DNA of 9,304 nucleotides from an uncultured Ruminobacter sp. GTDB taxonomy: Bacteria > Pseudomonadota > Gammaproteobacteria > Enterobacterales > Succinivibrionaceae. Under the pieces are notes generated by a model. That model was not told where the DNA came from and did no database searches. It worked only from the letters and a program-made list of their open reading frames with translations. The stretch is from assembly GCA_900767005.1 (NCBI GenBank), contig CAAFXL010000241.1:1-9304 (forward strand). Direction: 5' to 3'. A program made the position numbers and the translations under genes. Positions within the stretch are counted from its first letter, which is position 1. Each line of letters begins with the position of its first letter. Shown here piece by piece: positions 1-5,910 of the stretch.

Positions 1-1
1 A

Positions 2-1195
2 AATCCAGACCGCGGCATTATCAGTATGCGTAACCTTTTAGAGTCTGAAGCTTTTATTAATGCTAAAGGGGCTCTACCTATGGTAGTTGGTAAAAATATC
101 ATCGGTAAACCTGTAGTTTTAGATTTAGCTCAAGCTCCTCACCTTTTAGTTGCTGGTACCACAGGTTCTGGTAAGAGTGTGGGTATAAGTACCATGATTG
201 TTTCATTACTTATGCGTTATACTCCAGAGGAATTACGTTTAATTCTAATTGACCCAAAGAAACTAGAATTTGGAATGTATCATGATATTCCTCATTTATT
301 AACTCCAGTTATTGATGATGTAAAACTTGCTCCAAGTGCCCTTCGTTGGGCAGTTGCCGAAATGGAACGCCGCTATACCATTATGGCTTGCTTAAATGTA
401 AGAAACATTAAGCACTATAATGAGTTAATTGAAAAGTGCTTTACAACTCACAAGGCTTTCATAAAAGACCCTACTTGGAAGCCTACTGACAATATGGACA
501 CTCAAGCTCCTAACCTAACGAAGTTTCCATATATTGTGATTGTAGTTGATGAATTTGCGGACTTAATACTGCAGCTTAAAAAGAATGGTAATATTGAAGA
601 ATTACTAGCTCGTCTTGCTGCTAAAGCAAGAGCTGCGGGTATTCATTTAATCTTAGCAACTCAGTCACCAAGAGCTGAAATCATTACCGGTTCAATTAGA
701 AGTAACTTCCCAAGTCAGATTGCCTTTAAGGTTAAATCTAATGCTGAATCACGTATTATTATTGATGAATCAGGAGCTGAAGACTTACTTGGTAAGGGCG
801 ATATGTTAATTAGATTTAATGATGGAACTAACTTAACTACTCGTGCTCATGGTGCGTTTATTACTGACCGTGAAATTGAGATGTTCGCTGAAAGTTGGCG
901 CCGTAAAGGTAAACCACAATACGTTGAGGAAGTTCTTAAGACTGAGCTTACCCAAGATAATGCTCTTCCTGGGGAAAGCGTTCCAGATCCTGATGAAAGT
1001 GATGAAGTTATTTATTCAAAATTACTTGAATATTGTCAAAGACGTAAGGAAAAGGGACAATTATTTAGTGTAAGTGATATTAGAACTCATTTTTCAATAG
1101 GTCACCAAAGAGCTTGCCGTATGCGTGATAAATTAACGCAAGATGGCGTAATTTCTGAAATCGGAAACTCTCGTGGTGAACGTGAAATCTTATAG
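2..1195 (+). CDS. ftsK: DNA translocase FtsK, C-terminal part (5' end outside window)
   Basis: FtsK is the septum-anchored, ATP-driven pump that moves chromosome termini through the closing septum and activates XerCD recombination. Only the motor and DNA-reading tip are visible, about 397 residues. The frame is open to the left edge, and the codons before the first in-window ATG (base 26) encode NPDRGIIS, matching the family segment just upstream of the motor. That ATG is therefore internal, and the membrane domain and linker lie outside. Counting from base 26, Walker A is GTTGSGKS (residues 44-51, Lys50) and Walker B is IVVDEFADL. The segment HLILATQ then ITGSIRSNFPSQIAFKV is the usual RecA-fold core. 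The last 65 or so residues form the winged-helix gamma domain that reads KOPS sites (FSIGHQRACRMRDKL). A terminator follows, then lolA and rarA, as in E. coli. Assignment is very secure. Confidence 0.97.
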   Translation, partial: NPDRGIISMRNLLESEAFINAKGALPMVVGKNIIGKPVVLDLAQAPHLLVAGTTGSGKSVGISTMIVSLLMRYTPEELRLILIDPKKLEFGMYHDIPHLLTPVIDDVKLAPSALRWAVAEMERRYTIMACLNVRNIKHYNELIEKCFTTHKAFIKDPTWKPTDNMDTQAPNLTKFPYIVIVVDEFADLILQLKKNGNIEELLARLAAKARAAGIHLILATQSPRAEIITGSIRSNFPSQIAFKVKSNAESRIIIDESGAEDLLGKGDMLIRFNDGTNLTTRAHGAFITDREIEMFAESWRRKGKPQYVEEVLKTELTQDNALPGESVPDPDESDEVIYSKLLEYCQRRKEKGQLFSVSDIRTHFSIGHQRACRMRDKLTQDGVISEIGNSRGEREIL

Positions 1196-1244
1196 TTTGG
1201 GAACTAATGACAAAAATAACAAACTAAATAATTATAGAATTAAC

Positions 1245-1283
1245 AAAGCCTAAATTTCTATGCAAATTCTTAGGCTTTTTTTT
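1245..1283 (+). terminator. Rho-independent terminator after ftsK, inside the lolA leader
   Basis: AAAGCCTAA (1245-1253) pairs with TTAGGCTTT (1270-1278). The inner part can extend by AATTT/AAATT pairing with a 2-nt bulge, leaving the loop CTATGC. Eight T residues follow (1276-1283). It sits 49 nt after the ftsK stop. The T-tract ends right against the lolA Shine-Dalgarno AGGAAA (1284-1289), so there is no room for a promoter between terminator and lolA. Confidence 0.75.
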
Positions 1284-1295
1284 AGGAAATTACTT

Positions 1296-1907
1296 ATGAA
1301 AATTAAAGGAATATTTGCCTCATTCTTATTTTGTTTATCAACTTTTGCTAGTGCCAATGATGCTCAAGACCTAAAGGATATCTTATTTGGGGTTAATGAT
1401 TATAAAGGAAGTTTTATTCAAGAAATTAAGGCTAAGGATAATCAGGTTCTTCAAACTAATGAAGGTGAAATGACGCTTTTAAGACCTAATAATTTTAAGC
1501 TTGAGGTAAAAAGCCCTGATGAATCTATAATTGTTGCTGATGGAACAAGTGTTTATTACTTTGATGCAATGCTTGAACAAGTAACTATCTATCCATTTCA
1601 AAGAGAGCTTAACTCTTCACCATTAATTTTATTAGTAGCTAAAGATGATGCGACTTGGAATAATTATGAAGTTTCAAAAATTTCAGAAAATGAGTTTAAG
1701 ATTACTCCAAAAAATACTTCATCATTAATTGCCCAAATTTTAATTAAATGCTCAAAAGAAAATGGCATTACCTCTTTAAGCTTTAAAGAAAAAGATGGTA
1801 AAGAAAATTCTTATACCTTTAAAAAGGAAGAAAGCACCCAAAAGATTACTCCATCAGACTTTAAGTATGTGATTCCTCAAGGGGTAGAAATCGATGATCA
1901 GAGATGA
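1296..1907 (+). CDS. lolA: Outer-membrane lipoprotein carrier protein LolA
   Basis: LolA is the periplasmic chaperone that takes lipoproteins from LolCDE at the inner membrane and hands them to LolB at the outer membrane. From the ATG at 1296 the protein is 203 residues, the usual family length. It begins with a signal peptide: MKIK, a hydrophobic stretch to about residue 18, and a likely cleavage after Ala-Ser-Ala, giving mature NDAQDL. Family signatures are RPNNFKLEV, the SPDESIIVADG segment, EQVTIYP and the C-terminal PQGVEIDDQR, nearly the same as the E. coli end. The start at 1296 is preferred over the in-frame ATG at 1260. It has AGGAAA 6 nt upstream and a proper signal peptide, while 1260 lies in the loop of the ftsK terminator and would add 12 residues before the signal sequence. 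The 3' end overlaps rarA by 14 nt, so the two are co-transcribed. Confidence 0.95.
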   Translation: MKIKGIFASFLFCLSTFASANDAQDLKDILFGVNDYKGSFIQEIKAKDNQVLQTNEGEMTLLRPNNFKLEVKSPDESIIVADGTSVYYFDAMLEQVTIYPFQRELNSSPLILLVAKDDATWNNYEVSKISENEFKITPKNTSSLIAQILIKCSKENGITSLSFKEKDGKENSYTFKKEESTQKITPSDFKYVIPQGVEIDDQR

Positions 1908-3336
1908 TGAGGATATCTTCTTAAATGCTAAAGAAGATGAGTCTCGCAAATTTAAAGAAGAAAGTGCTCCCTTAGCCGCAAGAATGCGCCCTAAAACTTT
2001 AAATGAATATATTGGTCAAGAACATATTTTAGGGTTTAATAAACCTTTACGTAAAGCCCTAGAGCGTGGGGTTTGCTCCTCAATGATTTTATGGGGGCCA
2101 CCGGGGGTTGGAAAAACTACTTTAGCTGAAATCTTTGCTAAAATGGTTAAAGCACGAGTATTAAAACTTAGTGCCGTAACCTCTGGGATTAAAGAAATAA
2201 GAGCTGCAATTGACGAAGCAAAAGTAAACTTACTAAATGGCTTTAAAACTATCCTTTTTGTTGATGAGGTTCACCGCTTTAATAAAAGTCAGCAAGATGC
2301 CTTTTTACCATTTATTGAAGATGGTACCATTATTTTTATTGGAGCGACTACCGAAAATCCTTCATTTGAGCTTAATAGTGCAATTATTTCAAGAGTAAGA
2401 GTTTATGTATTAAAAAGCTTAAATAAAGGCGAAATTGAGAAGATAATCTTTAGAGCATTACGTAGTCCTGCGGGGCTTGGTAATCAAAATATTACCCTAG
2501 AAGAAGGGGTTCTAACGGCTCTAGCTGATATGGCAGGGGGAGATGGGCGAAGAAGCTTAAACCTTTTAGAAATTGCAGCGGATCTTGCCGATACCAACGA
2601 AAATAACCAGAAATTAATTACCTTAAATAATTTAGCTCAAATAGGGAGTGAAAGGGTTGCAAGATACGATAAGAATGGCGACCGTTATTATGATTTAATT
2701 AGTGCTTTTCATAAATCAGTGCGTGGCTCAAGTCCTCAAGGAGCACTTTATTGGATGGCTCGCATTGTTTCGGCAGGAGGTGACCCCTTATATGTAGCAA
2801 GAAGACTTTTAGCAATAGCCTCAGAAGATATAGGGAACGCTGACCCCCAAGCTATGGGAGTAGTTATTCATGCTATCGAATGCTATGAACGAGTAGGGGA
2901 TGCTGAAGGGCAAAGAGCGATTGCTCAAGCTGCAGTTTACTGCGCACTAGCACCAAAGAGTAATAAGCTTTATGAGGCTTGGAATGAGGTTCTAAGAGAG
3001 GTTAAAGAATTACCTGATTACGATGTTCCAATGTATTTAAGAAATGCTCCAACTAAGCTTATGGAAAAACTTGGCTGCCATGAGGGTTATCGCTATGCTC
3101 ATGATGAGGAAGGAGCATATGCAGCTGGTGAATCATTCTTACCTCCAGAAATTCGCAATCGCGAATGGTATAAGCCTTCAAATCGCGGCTTTGAAGATCA
3201 TTTAAGTAAAAAGATCCTTTACTTAAAAAAGCGTGACATCTTAAGTGATAATCAACGCTATCCTGAGGATTATAAGAAACTAAAAGAAGAACTTATAAAA
3301 CTTCAAGCTCAAAACCAAAATAATGAGCAAAATTAA
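1894..3336 (+). CDS. rarA: Replication-associated recombination protein A (RarA/MgsA AAA+ ATPase)
   Basis: RarA (MgsA; WRNIP1/Mgs1 family) is a clamp-loader-like AAA+ ATPase that acts on single-stranded gaps and stalled forks. The 480 residues match the family throughout. The N-terminal PLAARMRP and IGQEH segments lead to Walker A GPPGVGKT (68-75, Lys74) and Walker B ILFVDEVH (120-127). Next come FNKSQQDAFLP, sensor-1 IGATTENPSFELNSA (149-163) and the arginine-finger region ISRVRVY. The C-terminal tetramerisation half carries YDLISAFHKSVRGS, GGDPLYVARRLLAIASED and RNAPTKLM. It is about 30 residues longer than the E. coli protein (447), mostly in a charged, Gln/Asn-rich tail. The start is ATG 1894 with GGGG 9 nt upstream. 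It overlaps the end of lolA in another frame, suggesting translational coupling. It ends with tandem stops TAATAA. In E. coli serS follows; here a long gap and a LysR gene do. Confidence 0.97.
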   Translation: MIRDDEDIFLNAKEDESRKFKEESAPLAARMRPKTLNEYIGQEHILGFNKPLRKALERGVCSSMILWGPPGVGKTTLAEIFAKMVKARVLKLSAVTSGIKEIRAAIDEAKVNLLNGFKTILFVDEVHRFNKSQQDAFLPFIEDGTIIFIGATTENPSFELNSAIISRVRVYVLKSLNKGEIEKIIFRALRSPAGLGNQNITLEEGVLTALADMAGGDGRRSLNLLEIAADLADTNENNQKLITLNNLAQIGSERVARYDKNGDRYYDLISAFHKSVRGSSPQGALYWMARIVSAGGDPLYVARRLLAIASEDIGNADPQAMGVVIHAIECYERVGDAEGQRAIAQAAVYCALAPKSNKLYEAWNEVLREVKELPDYDVPMYLRNAPTKLMEKLGCHEGYRYAHDEEGAYAAGESFLPPEIRNREWYKPSNRGFEDHLSKKILYLKKRDILSDNQRYPEDYKKLKEELIKLQAQNQNNEQN

Positions 3337-3360
3337 TAAGTTATGAAATTTTAAGATTAG

Positions 3361-3396
3361 AAGCTAAAGTAAAATTCTTTAGCTTTTAATTTTTTT
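3361..3396 (+). terminator. Rho-independent terminator of the lolA-rarA unit
   Basis: AAGCTAAAG (3361-3369) pairs perfectly with CTTTAGCTT (3377-3385) around the 7-nt loop TAAAATT. A T-rich tail follows, ending in seven T (3390-3396). It lies 24 nt after the rarA stop and closes the left-hand gene block. Confidence 0.85.
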
Positions 3397-3475
3397 ATAA
3401 CCTTTTAAGTCTTTTTCAAAATGTAAGATCTTGAATTACTTGCAAATATTAAAAAAAATTTAAAAATATACCCAA

Positions 3476-3493
3476 ATTATAAAATTTTATAAT
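3476..3493. repeat. Perfect 18-bp palindrome
   Basis: ATTATAAAATTTTATAAT is a perfect 9+9 palindrome with no spacer, and it contains TATAAT on both strands. Symmetry of this length is uncommon by chance even in AT-rich DNA. It could be a dimeric-protein operator, a divergent -10 pair, or the centre of an old inverted repeat. No gene starts next to it, so its role is unknown. Confidence 0.5.
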
Positions 3494-3684
3494 AAAGCGT
3501 TTTCAATTAATTTTGTAGAATAATCAATAATTAACAAGGCTTGATTTTAGAATAAAATTCTTTTATCCTTAATAATGCACAATTAATATATGCTTTAGAT
3601 CGCAATATTATGATTAAATATGCTAAGTTACATAAGTTTACAAGAAATTCTTAAATATTTCATAGAAATAACACTTTATTTAGT

Positions 3685-3746
3685 CAAAGTCTGTAATCAA
3701 ACATTGATTTCTTTGTTATCATTAAATTGTTATAGTTTAAAAAATA
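3685..3746 (+). promoter_or_regulatory. Candidate promoter/operator of the LysR gene (nested dyad plus TATAGT)
   Basis: A nested inverted repeat runs CAAAG (3685-3689), AATCAA (3695-3700), spacer ACA, TTGATT (3704-3709), CTTTG (3711-3715). Downstream, TATAGT (3731-3736) is a possible -10 hexamer but has no good -35 at normal spacing. The dyad would be centred near -40 if TATAGT is used, a sensible position for LysR-type autoregulation. TATAGTTT followed by AAAAAATA (3731-3746) also matches 14 of 16 positions of the perfect palindrome TATAGTTT-AAACTATA. This is inference from symmetry only. Confidence 0.35.
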
Positions 3747-3756
3747 TGGTAAGGGT

Positions 3757-4674
3757 ATGAAATTACAACAATTACGATACGCATTAACCGTAGCACAATA
3801 TAAGTCTATAAATGAAGCGGCTAGTAGAATGTTTGTTACTCAGCCGACAATTTCAACTTCCATAAAAGATCTTGAACAGGAATTAAATTTATCAATTTTT
3901 TCAAGATCAAGTAGGGGTATTGAAATCACTAATGAAGGTATGGAGTTCTTAGGATATGCTCGTGCTGTAGTAGAACAAGCTGATCTACTTAAAGAGCATT
4001 ATAAGAAAGAACGATCACGCATGGTAAGATTCGTGGTAAGTAGCCAACATTATTCATTTGCGGTAAGTGGTTTTATTAAGCTTGTAAACGAATATGGTAT
4101 GGACAAATACGATTTTTGTTTAAGAGAAACTAGAACCATTGACATTATTGATGACGTGCATAATATGACTGCTGACCTAGGATTGATTTTCTTATCAGAT
4201 TTTAACCGAGCTGTAATTAATCGTACTTTAAGAGATAAAGACCTTGAATTTTGTCCTTTAGCAATTGCTGATACTCATGTATTTTTAAGTTCTGATAATC
4301 CTCTTGCCTCAAAGAGTGAAGTTACTATGGAGGAACTTGCTCAGTATCCATTCCTTTCATATGAACAAGGAAATTACAGTACTGATTATTTTGCGGAAGA
4401 AATTTTACGAAATGATTTAGGTACTAAGATTATTCGTGTATCAGACCGAGCTACCTTATTTAACCTCTTAATCGGTTTAAATGGTTATACTTTCTCATCT
4501 GGTATTATTTCAAGTGAACTTAATCCAAAGATTGTATCAATTCCACTTAAGAGTGATACTAAGATGGAAATTGGTTATATTAAACGTAAAAATGTAACTT
4601 TCTCAAATATTGCAAGTAGTTATATTGATTACTTAAAAGAATATTTAAAGAATGAAAATGTTAAGTTGATATAA
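3757..4674 (+). CDS. LysR-type transcriptional regulator, possibly of methionine/sulfur genes
   Basis: A full-length LysR regulator of 305 residues. The N-terminal winged helix-turn-helix spans about residues 1-60. It starts MKLQQLRYALTVAQ, with SINEAASRMFVTQPTISTSI as the recognition region and the linker helix to about 85. The effector-binding domain (about 90-300) includes VSSQHYSFAVSGF, LRETRTIDIIDDV, LIFLSDFNR and RATLFNLLIGLNGYT. These resemble, from memory, a Firmicutes-type group related to the MtaR/CmbR methionine and cysteine regulators rather than enterobacterial MetR. The next gene is metF, 165 nt downstream on the same strand, so control of metF is likely but not shown. The ligand cannot be read from the sequence; O-acetylserine or homocysteine are guesses. 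The start ATG has AAGGG only 1 nt upstream, unusually close, but the N-terminus fits the family exactly. The family is certain; the specific regulon is not. Confidence 0.9.
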   Translation: MKLQQLRYALTVAQYKSINEAASRMFVTQPTISTSIKDLEQELNLSIFSRSSRGIEITNEGMEFLGYARAVVEQADLLKEHYKKERSRMVRFVVSSQHYSFAVSGFIKLVNEYGMDKYDFCLRETRTIDIIDDVHNMTADLGLIFLSDFNRAVINRTLRDKDLEFCPLAIADTHVFLSSDNPLASKSEVTMEELAQYPFLSYEQGNYSTDYFAEEILRNDLGTKIIRVSDRATLFNLLIGLNGYTFSSGIISSELNPKIVSIPLKSDTKMEIGYIKRKNVTFSNIASSYIDYLKEYLKNENVKLI

Positions 4675-4689
4675 GTAAAATTTATATCA
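4667..4689. promoter_or_regulatory. 8-bp inverted repeat spanning the LysR stop codon
   Basis: TGATATAA (4667-4674, including the TAA stop) pairs with TTATATCA (4682-4689) across the 7-nt spacer GTAAAAT. A moderately T-rich stretch follows (CCTTTTATTTAATTTT). It could be a weak terminator for the LysR gene or an operator for metF, lying just upstream of the metF -10 candidates. The stem is almost all A-T, so terminator strength would be low. Confidence 0.4.
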
Positions 4690-4713
4690 CACTATCCTTT
4701 TATTTAATTTTAT

Positions 4714-4737
4714 TATAATGTGGAGTTATAATATAAT
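4714..4737 (+). promoter_or_regulatory. Candidate metF promoter: three TATAAT hexamers
   Basis: Perfect -10 hexamers TATAAT occur at 4714-4719, 4727-4732 and 4732-4737, in front of a leader ORF and metF. None has a convincing -35; TTTATT (4709-4714) lies 17 nt before the last and ACTATC (4691-4696) 17 nt before the first. Weak -35 boxes would suit activator dependence, as with LysR control. Transcription from here would start around 4726-4745 and give a leader of about 95-115 nt. Confidence 0.45.
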
Positions 4738-4760
4738 AGCAAACATCAAAGAGGCTACTT

Positions 4761-4802
4761 ATGGTAACCTTTCTTAAGAATAATACGGAAAAAATAAGAT
4801 AA
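4761..4802 (+). CDS. 13-residue leader ORF upstream of metF
   Basis: ATG at 4761 opens a 13-codon ORF encoding MVTFLKNNTEKIR, ending in TAA at 4800-4802. It has AAAGAGG ending at 4754 with a 6-nt spacer, as good a Shine-Dalgarno as any gene here and nearly the same as that of nifU (AAGAGGC). It is out of frame with metF (79 nt between starts), so it is not an N-terminal extension. Its stop codon is directly followed, without a gap, by a 9-bp hairpin ending at the metF Shine-Dalgarno. It has no run of Met codons, so a classical amino-acid-counting attenuator is not obvious. A role as a regulatory or coupling peptide is inference. Confidence 0.45.
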   Translation: MVTFLKNNTEKIR

Positions 4803-4832
4803 ACATTAAAGTAAAAAGCTTTAATGTAAGGA
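4803..4832 (+). promoter_or_regulatory. Leader hairpin abutting the metF ribosome binding site
   Basis: ACATTAAAG (4803-4811) pairs perfectly with CTTTAATGT (4819-4827) around the loop TAAAAAG. The stem begins at the base after the leader ORF stop and ends at the base before the metF Shine-Dalgarno AAGGA (4828-4832, 7 nt from ATG 4840). No T-run follows, so it is not an intrinsic terminator. A ribosome stopping at 4800-4802 would cover the left arm, so leader translation could alter access to the metF site. Confidence 0.55.
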
Positions 4833-4839
4833 TAGAATT

Positions 4840-5709
4840 ATGCTAATTTCAGATATCTTCAAAAATAAAAAACATCCAATTGTTTCATTTGAAATCTTCC
4901 CACCAAAAAGAGACGAAGCACTAAAAAATATTGATAAAACTTTAGAGATTCTTTCAAGTTTAAATCCTGATTTTATTTCGGTAACTTTTGGGGCAGGTGG
5001 ATCAGTTACTAATTCAGCAACTGTTGATATCGCAAGTAAAATTAAGCATGACTATAATATTGAAGCTCTAGTTCATTTAACATGCCTAACCTATGATCGT
5101 ATTGAAATTTTAACTATGATTAAAAATTTAGAAGAGCATGGATTAGAAAACATCTTAGCTCTTAGAGGCGATGCTAACCCAAATGTGCAGCCTAAGAATG
5201 ATTTTAAGCATGCTTGTGAACTAGTAGAATTTGTGAAAGCTAATAGTAAGCTTGGGATTAGTGTGGCAGGTTACCCAGAATGTCACCCAGAATCACCTGA
5301 TAAAGTAACTGATACTTTAAATCTTCAAGCAAAAGTTAGAGCAGGGGCAGACCATATTATTACTCAGTTATTTTTTGATAATAATATTTTTTATGATTTT
5401 GTAGAAAGAACTAAACTTGCAGGCATTAATGTCCCAATTGATGCCGGTGTAATCCCAGTAATTAACAAAGCTCAAATTGAAAGAATGGTAAGCCTTTGCG
5501 GTGCGTCTATTCCACCAAAGTTACAGCGTTTACTTAATAAGTATGGCGATAATAAAGAAGCTTTATTTGATGCAGGTTTAACCTATTGTATTGACCAAAT
5601 CATTGATTTAATCGCAAGCGGCGTTGATGGTATTCATATTTATACAATGAATAACCCAATTGTTGCTCAAAGAATCTGTGATGGAATTAAGAACTTAATT
5701 AATCCATAA
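4840..5709 (+). CDS. metF: Methylenetetrahydrofolate reductase MetF
   Basis: MetF reduces 5,10-methylene-tetrahydrofolate to 5-methyl-tetrahydrofolate with NAD(P)H and FAD, supplying the methyl group for methionine synthesis in the cytoplasm. The 289-residue protein is one TIM barrel. Visible landmarks are VSFEIFPPK with the catalytic Glu18, FISVTFGAGGS (45-55), HLTC (79-82), ILALRGD (105-111, Asp111 near flavin and folate), YPECHPE (145-151), TQLFFD (175-180), GVIPV and IHIYTMN near the C-terminus. It lacks the longer N-terminus of E. coli MetF, and the MLISDIFKNKK start looks like the Firmicutes type. The start at 4840 has AAGGA at 7 nt. It follows the LysR gene and a leader ORF with hairpin, and ends in a strong terminator, so it is transcribed alone or with its leader. 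Function is secure; possible transfer is suggested only by remembered similarity. Confidence 0.96.
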   Translation: MLISDIFKNKKHPIVSFEIFPPKRDEALKNIDKTLEILSSLNPDFISVTFGAGGSVTNSATVDIASKIKHDYNIEALVHLTCLTYDRIEILTMIKNLEEHGLENILALRGDANPNVQPKNDFKHACELVEFVKANSKLGISVAGYPECHPESPDKVTDTLNLQAKVRAGADHIITQLFFDNNIFYDFVERTKLAGINVPIDAGVIPVINKAQIERMVSLCGASIPPKLQRLLNKYGDNKEALFDAGLTYCIDQIIDLIASGVDGIHIYTMNNPIVAQRICDGIKNLINP

Positions 5710-5738
5710 TTTTTTATTAGATTTTTTTCCGTATTATC

Positions 5739-5777
5739 AAAGACCTAAAAGTAATTTTAGGTCTTTTTAAATTTTTT
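5739..5777 (+). terminator. Strong rho-independent terminator of metF
   Basis: A perfect 12-bp stem joins AAAGACCTAAAA (5739-5750) to TTTTAGGTCTTT (5755-5766), closed by a GTAA (GNRA-type) tetraloop. T-runs follow at 5764-5768 and 5772-5777. It lies 29 nt after the metF stop and is the strongest terminator in the window. Confidence 0.93.
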
Positions 5778-5810
5778 AAGAAAAACCAAACTTTGCACTT
5801 ATTTTAGATT

Positions 5811-5847
5811 GTTTGGTTTACCAAACCATTTTAATAAATGGTAAAAT
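5811..5847 (+). promoter_or_regulatory. Twin dyads over the probable fic promoter
   Basis: Two perfect 7-bp inverted repeats lie back to back. GTTTGGT (5811-5817)/ACCAAAC (5820-5826) has a TT spacer. ACCATTT (5825-5831)/AAATGGT (5836-5842) has a TAAT spacer, and the two share two bases. A third half-site, ACCAAAC, is at 5785-5791. TAAAAT (5842-5847) is a good -10 with TTACCA (5818-5823) as a weak -35 at 18 nt, so both dyads would cover the promoter. This is the expected arrangement for a repressor operator. No repressor gene is adjacent. Confidence 0.5.
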
Positions 5848-5910
5848 GTTACATAGAAATAAGAATGTTCTTTTTTTATTTTTACCTAAGAATTTAAATT
5901 TATAAATAGT

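Larger units (their letters stand above)
3397..3756. other. Long AT-rich intergenic region between rarA and the LysR gene
   Basis: About 360 bp with no credible coding frame on either strand: start codons are followed by early stops, and no gene family is recognisable. No tRNA or other RNA gene is evident. It holds a perfect 18-bp palindrome (3476-3493), the short palindromes AAGATCTT (3425-3432) and AAGAAATTCTT (3641-3651), and a nested dyad (3685-3715) followed by a -10-like TATAGT before the LysR gene. TTGATT (3541-3546) with TATCCT 17 nt later is a weak promoter match. The length and the loss of the serS neighbour suggest a rearrangement boundary. Confidence 0.6.

Noticed and set aside
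26..28. ATG at 26 as the start of ftsK
   Set aside because: The frame is open upstream and encodes conserved FtsK sequence; the gene simply runs off the left edge.
843..1073. 76-codon ORF on the + strand inside ftsK
   Set aside because: It lies wholly within the conserved FtsK motor and gamma-domain coding region in another frame, with no family resemblance.
1260..1295. Longer LolA starting at ATG 1260
   Set aside because: This ATG is in the loop of the ftsK terminator, lacks a Shine-Dalgarno, and would place 12 extra residues before a good signal peptide that starts at 1296.
3397..3756. Hidden tRNA or small gene in the long gap
   Set aside because: No cloverleaf-like GC-bearing stems, no TTCGA-type T-loop and no ORF with a ribosome site could be found by eye.
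4803..4827. Intrinsic terminator or S-box/T-box riboswitch before metF
   Set aside because: No T-run follows the hairpin, and the leader is too short and lacks the conserved elements of these riboswitches.
5861..5880. AAGAATGTTCTT plus T-run as a terminator upstream of fic
   Set aside because: Only five base pairs with a two-base loop, too small to fold, and it would lie inside the fic leader.
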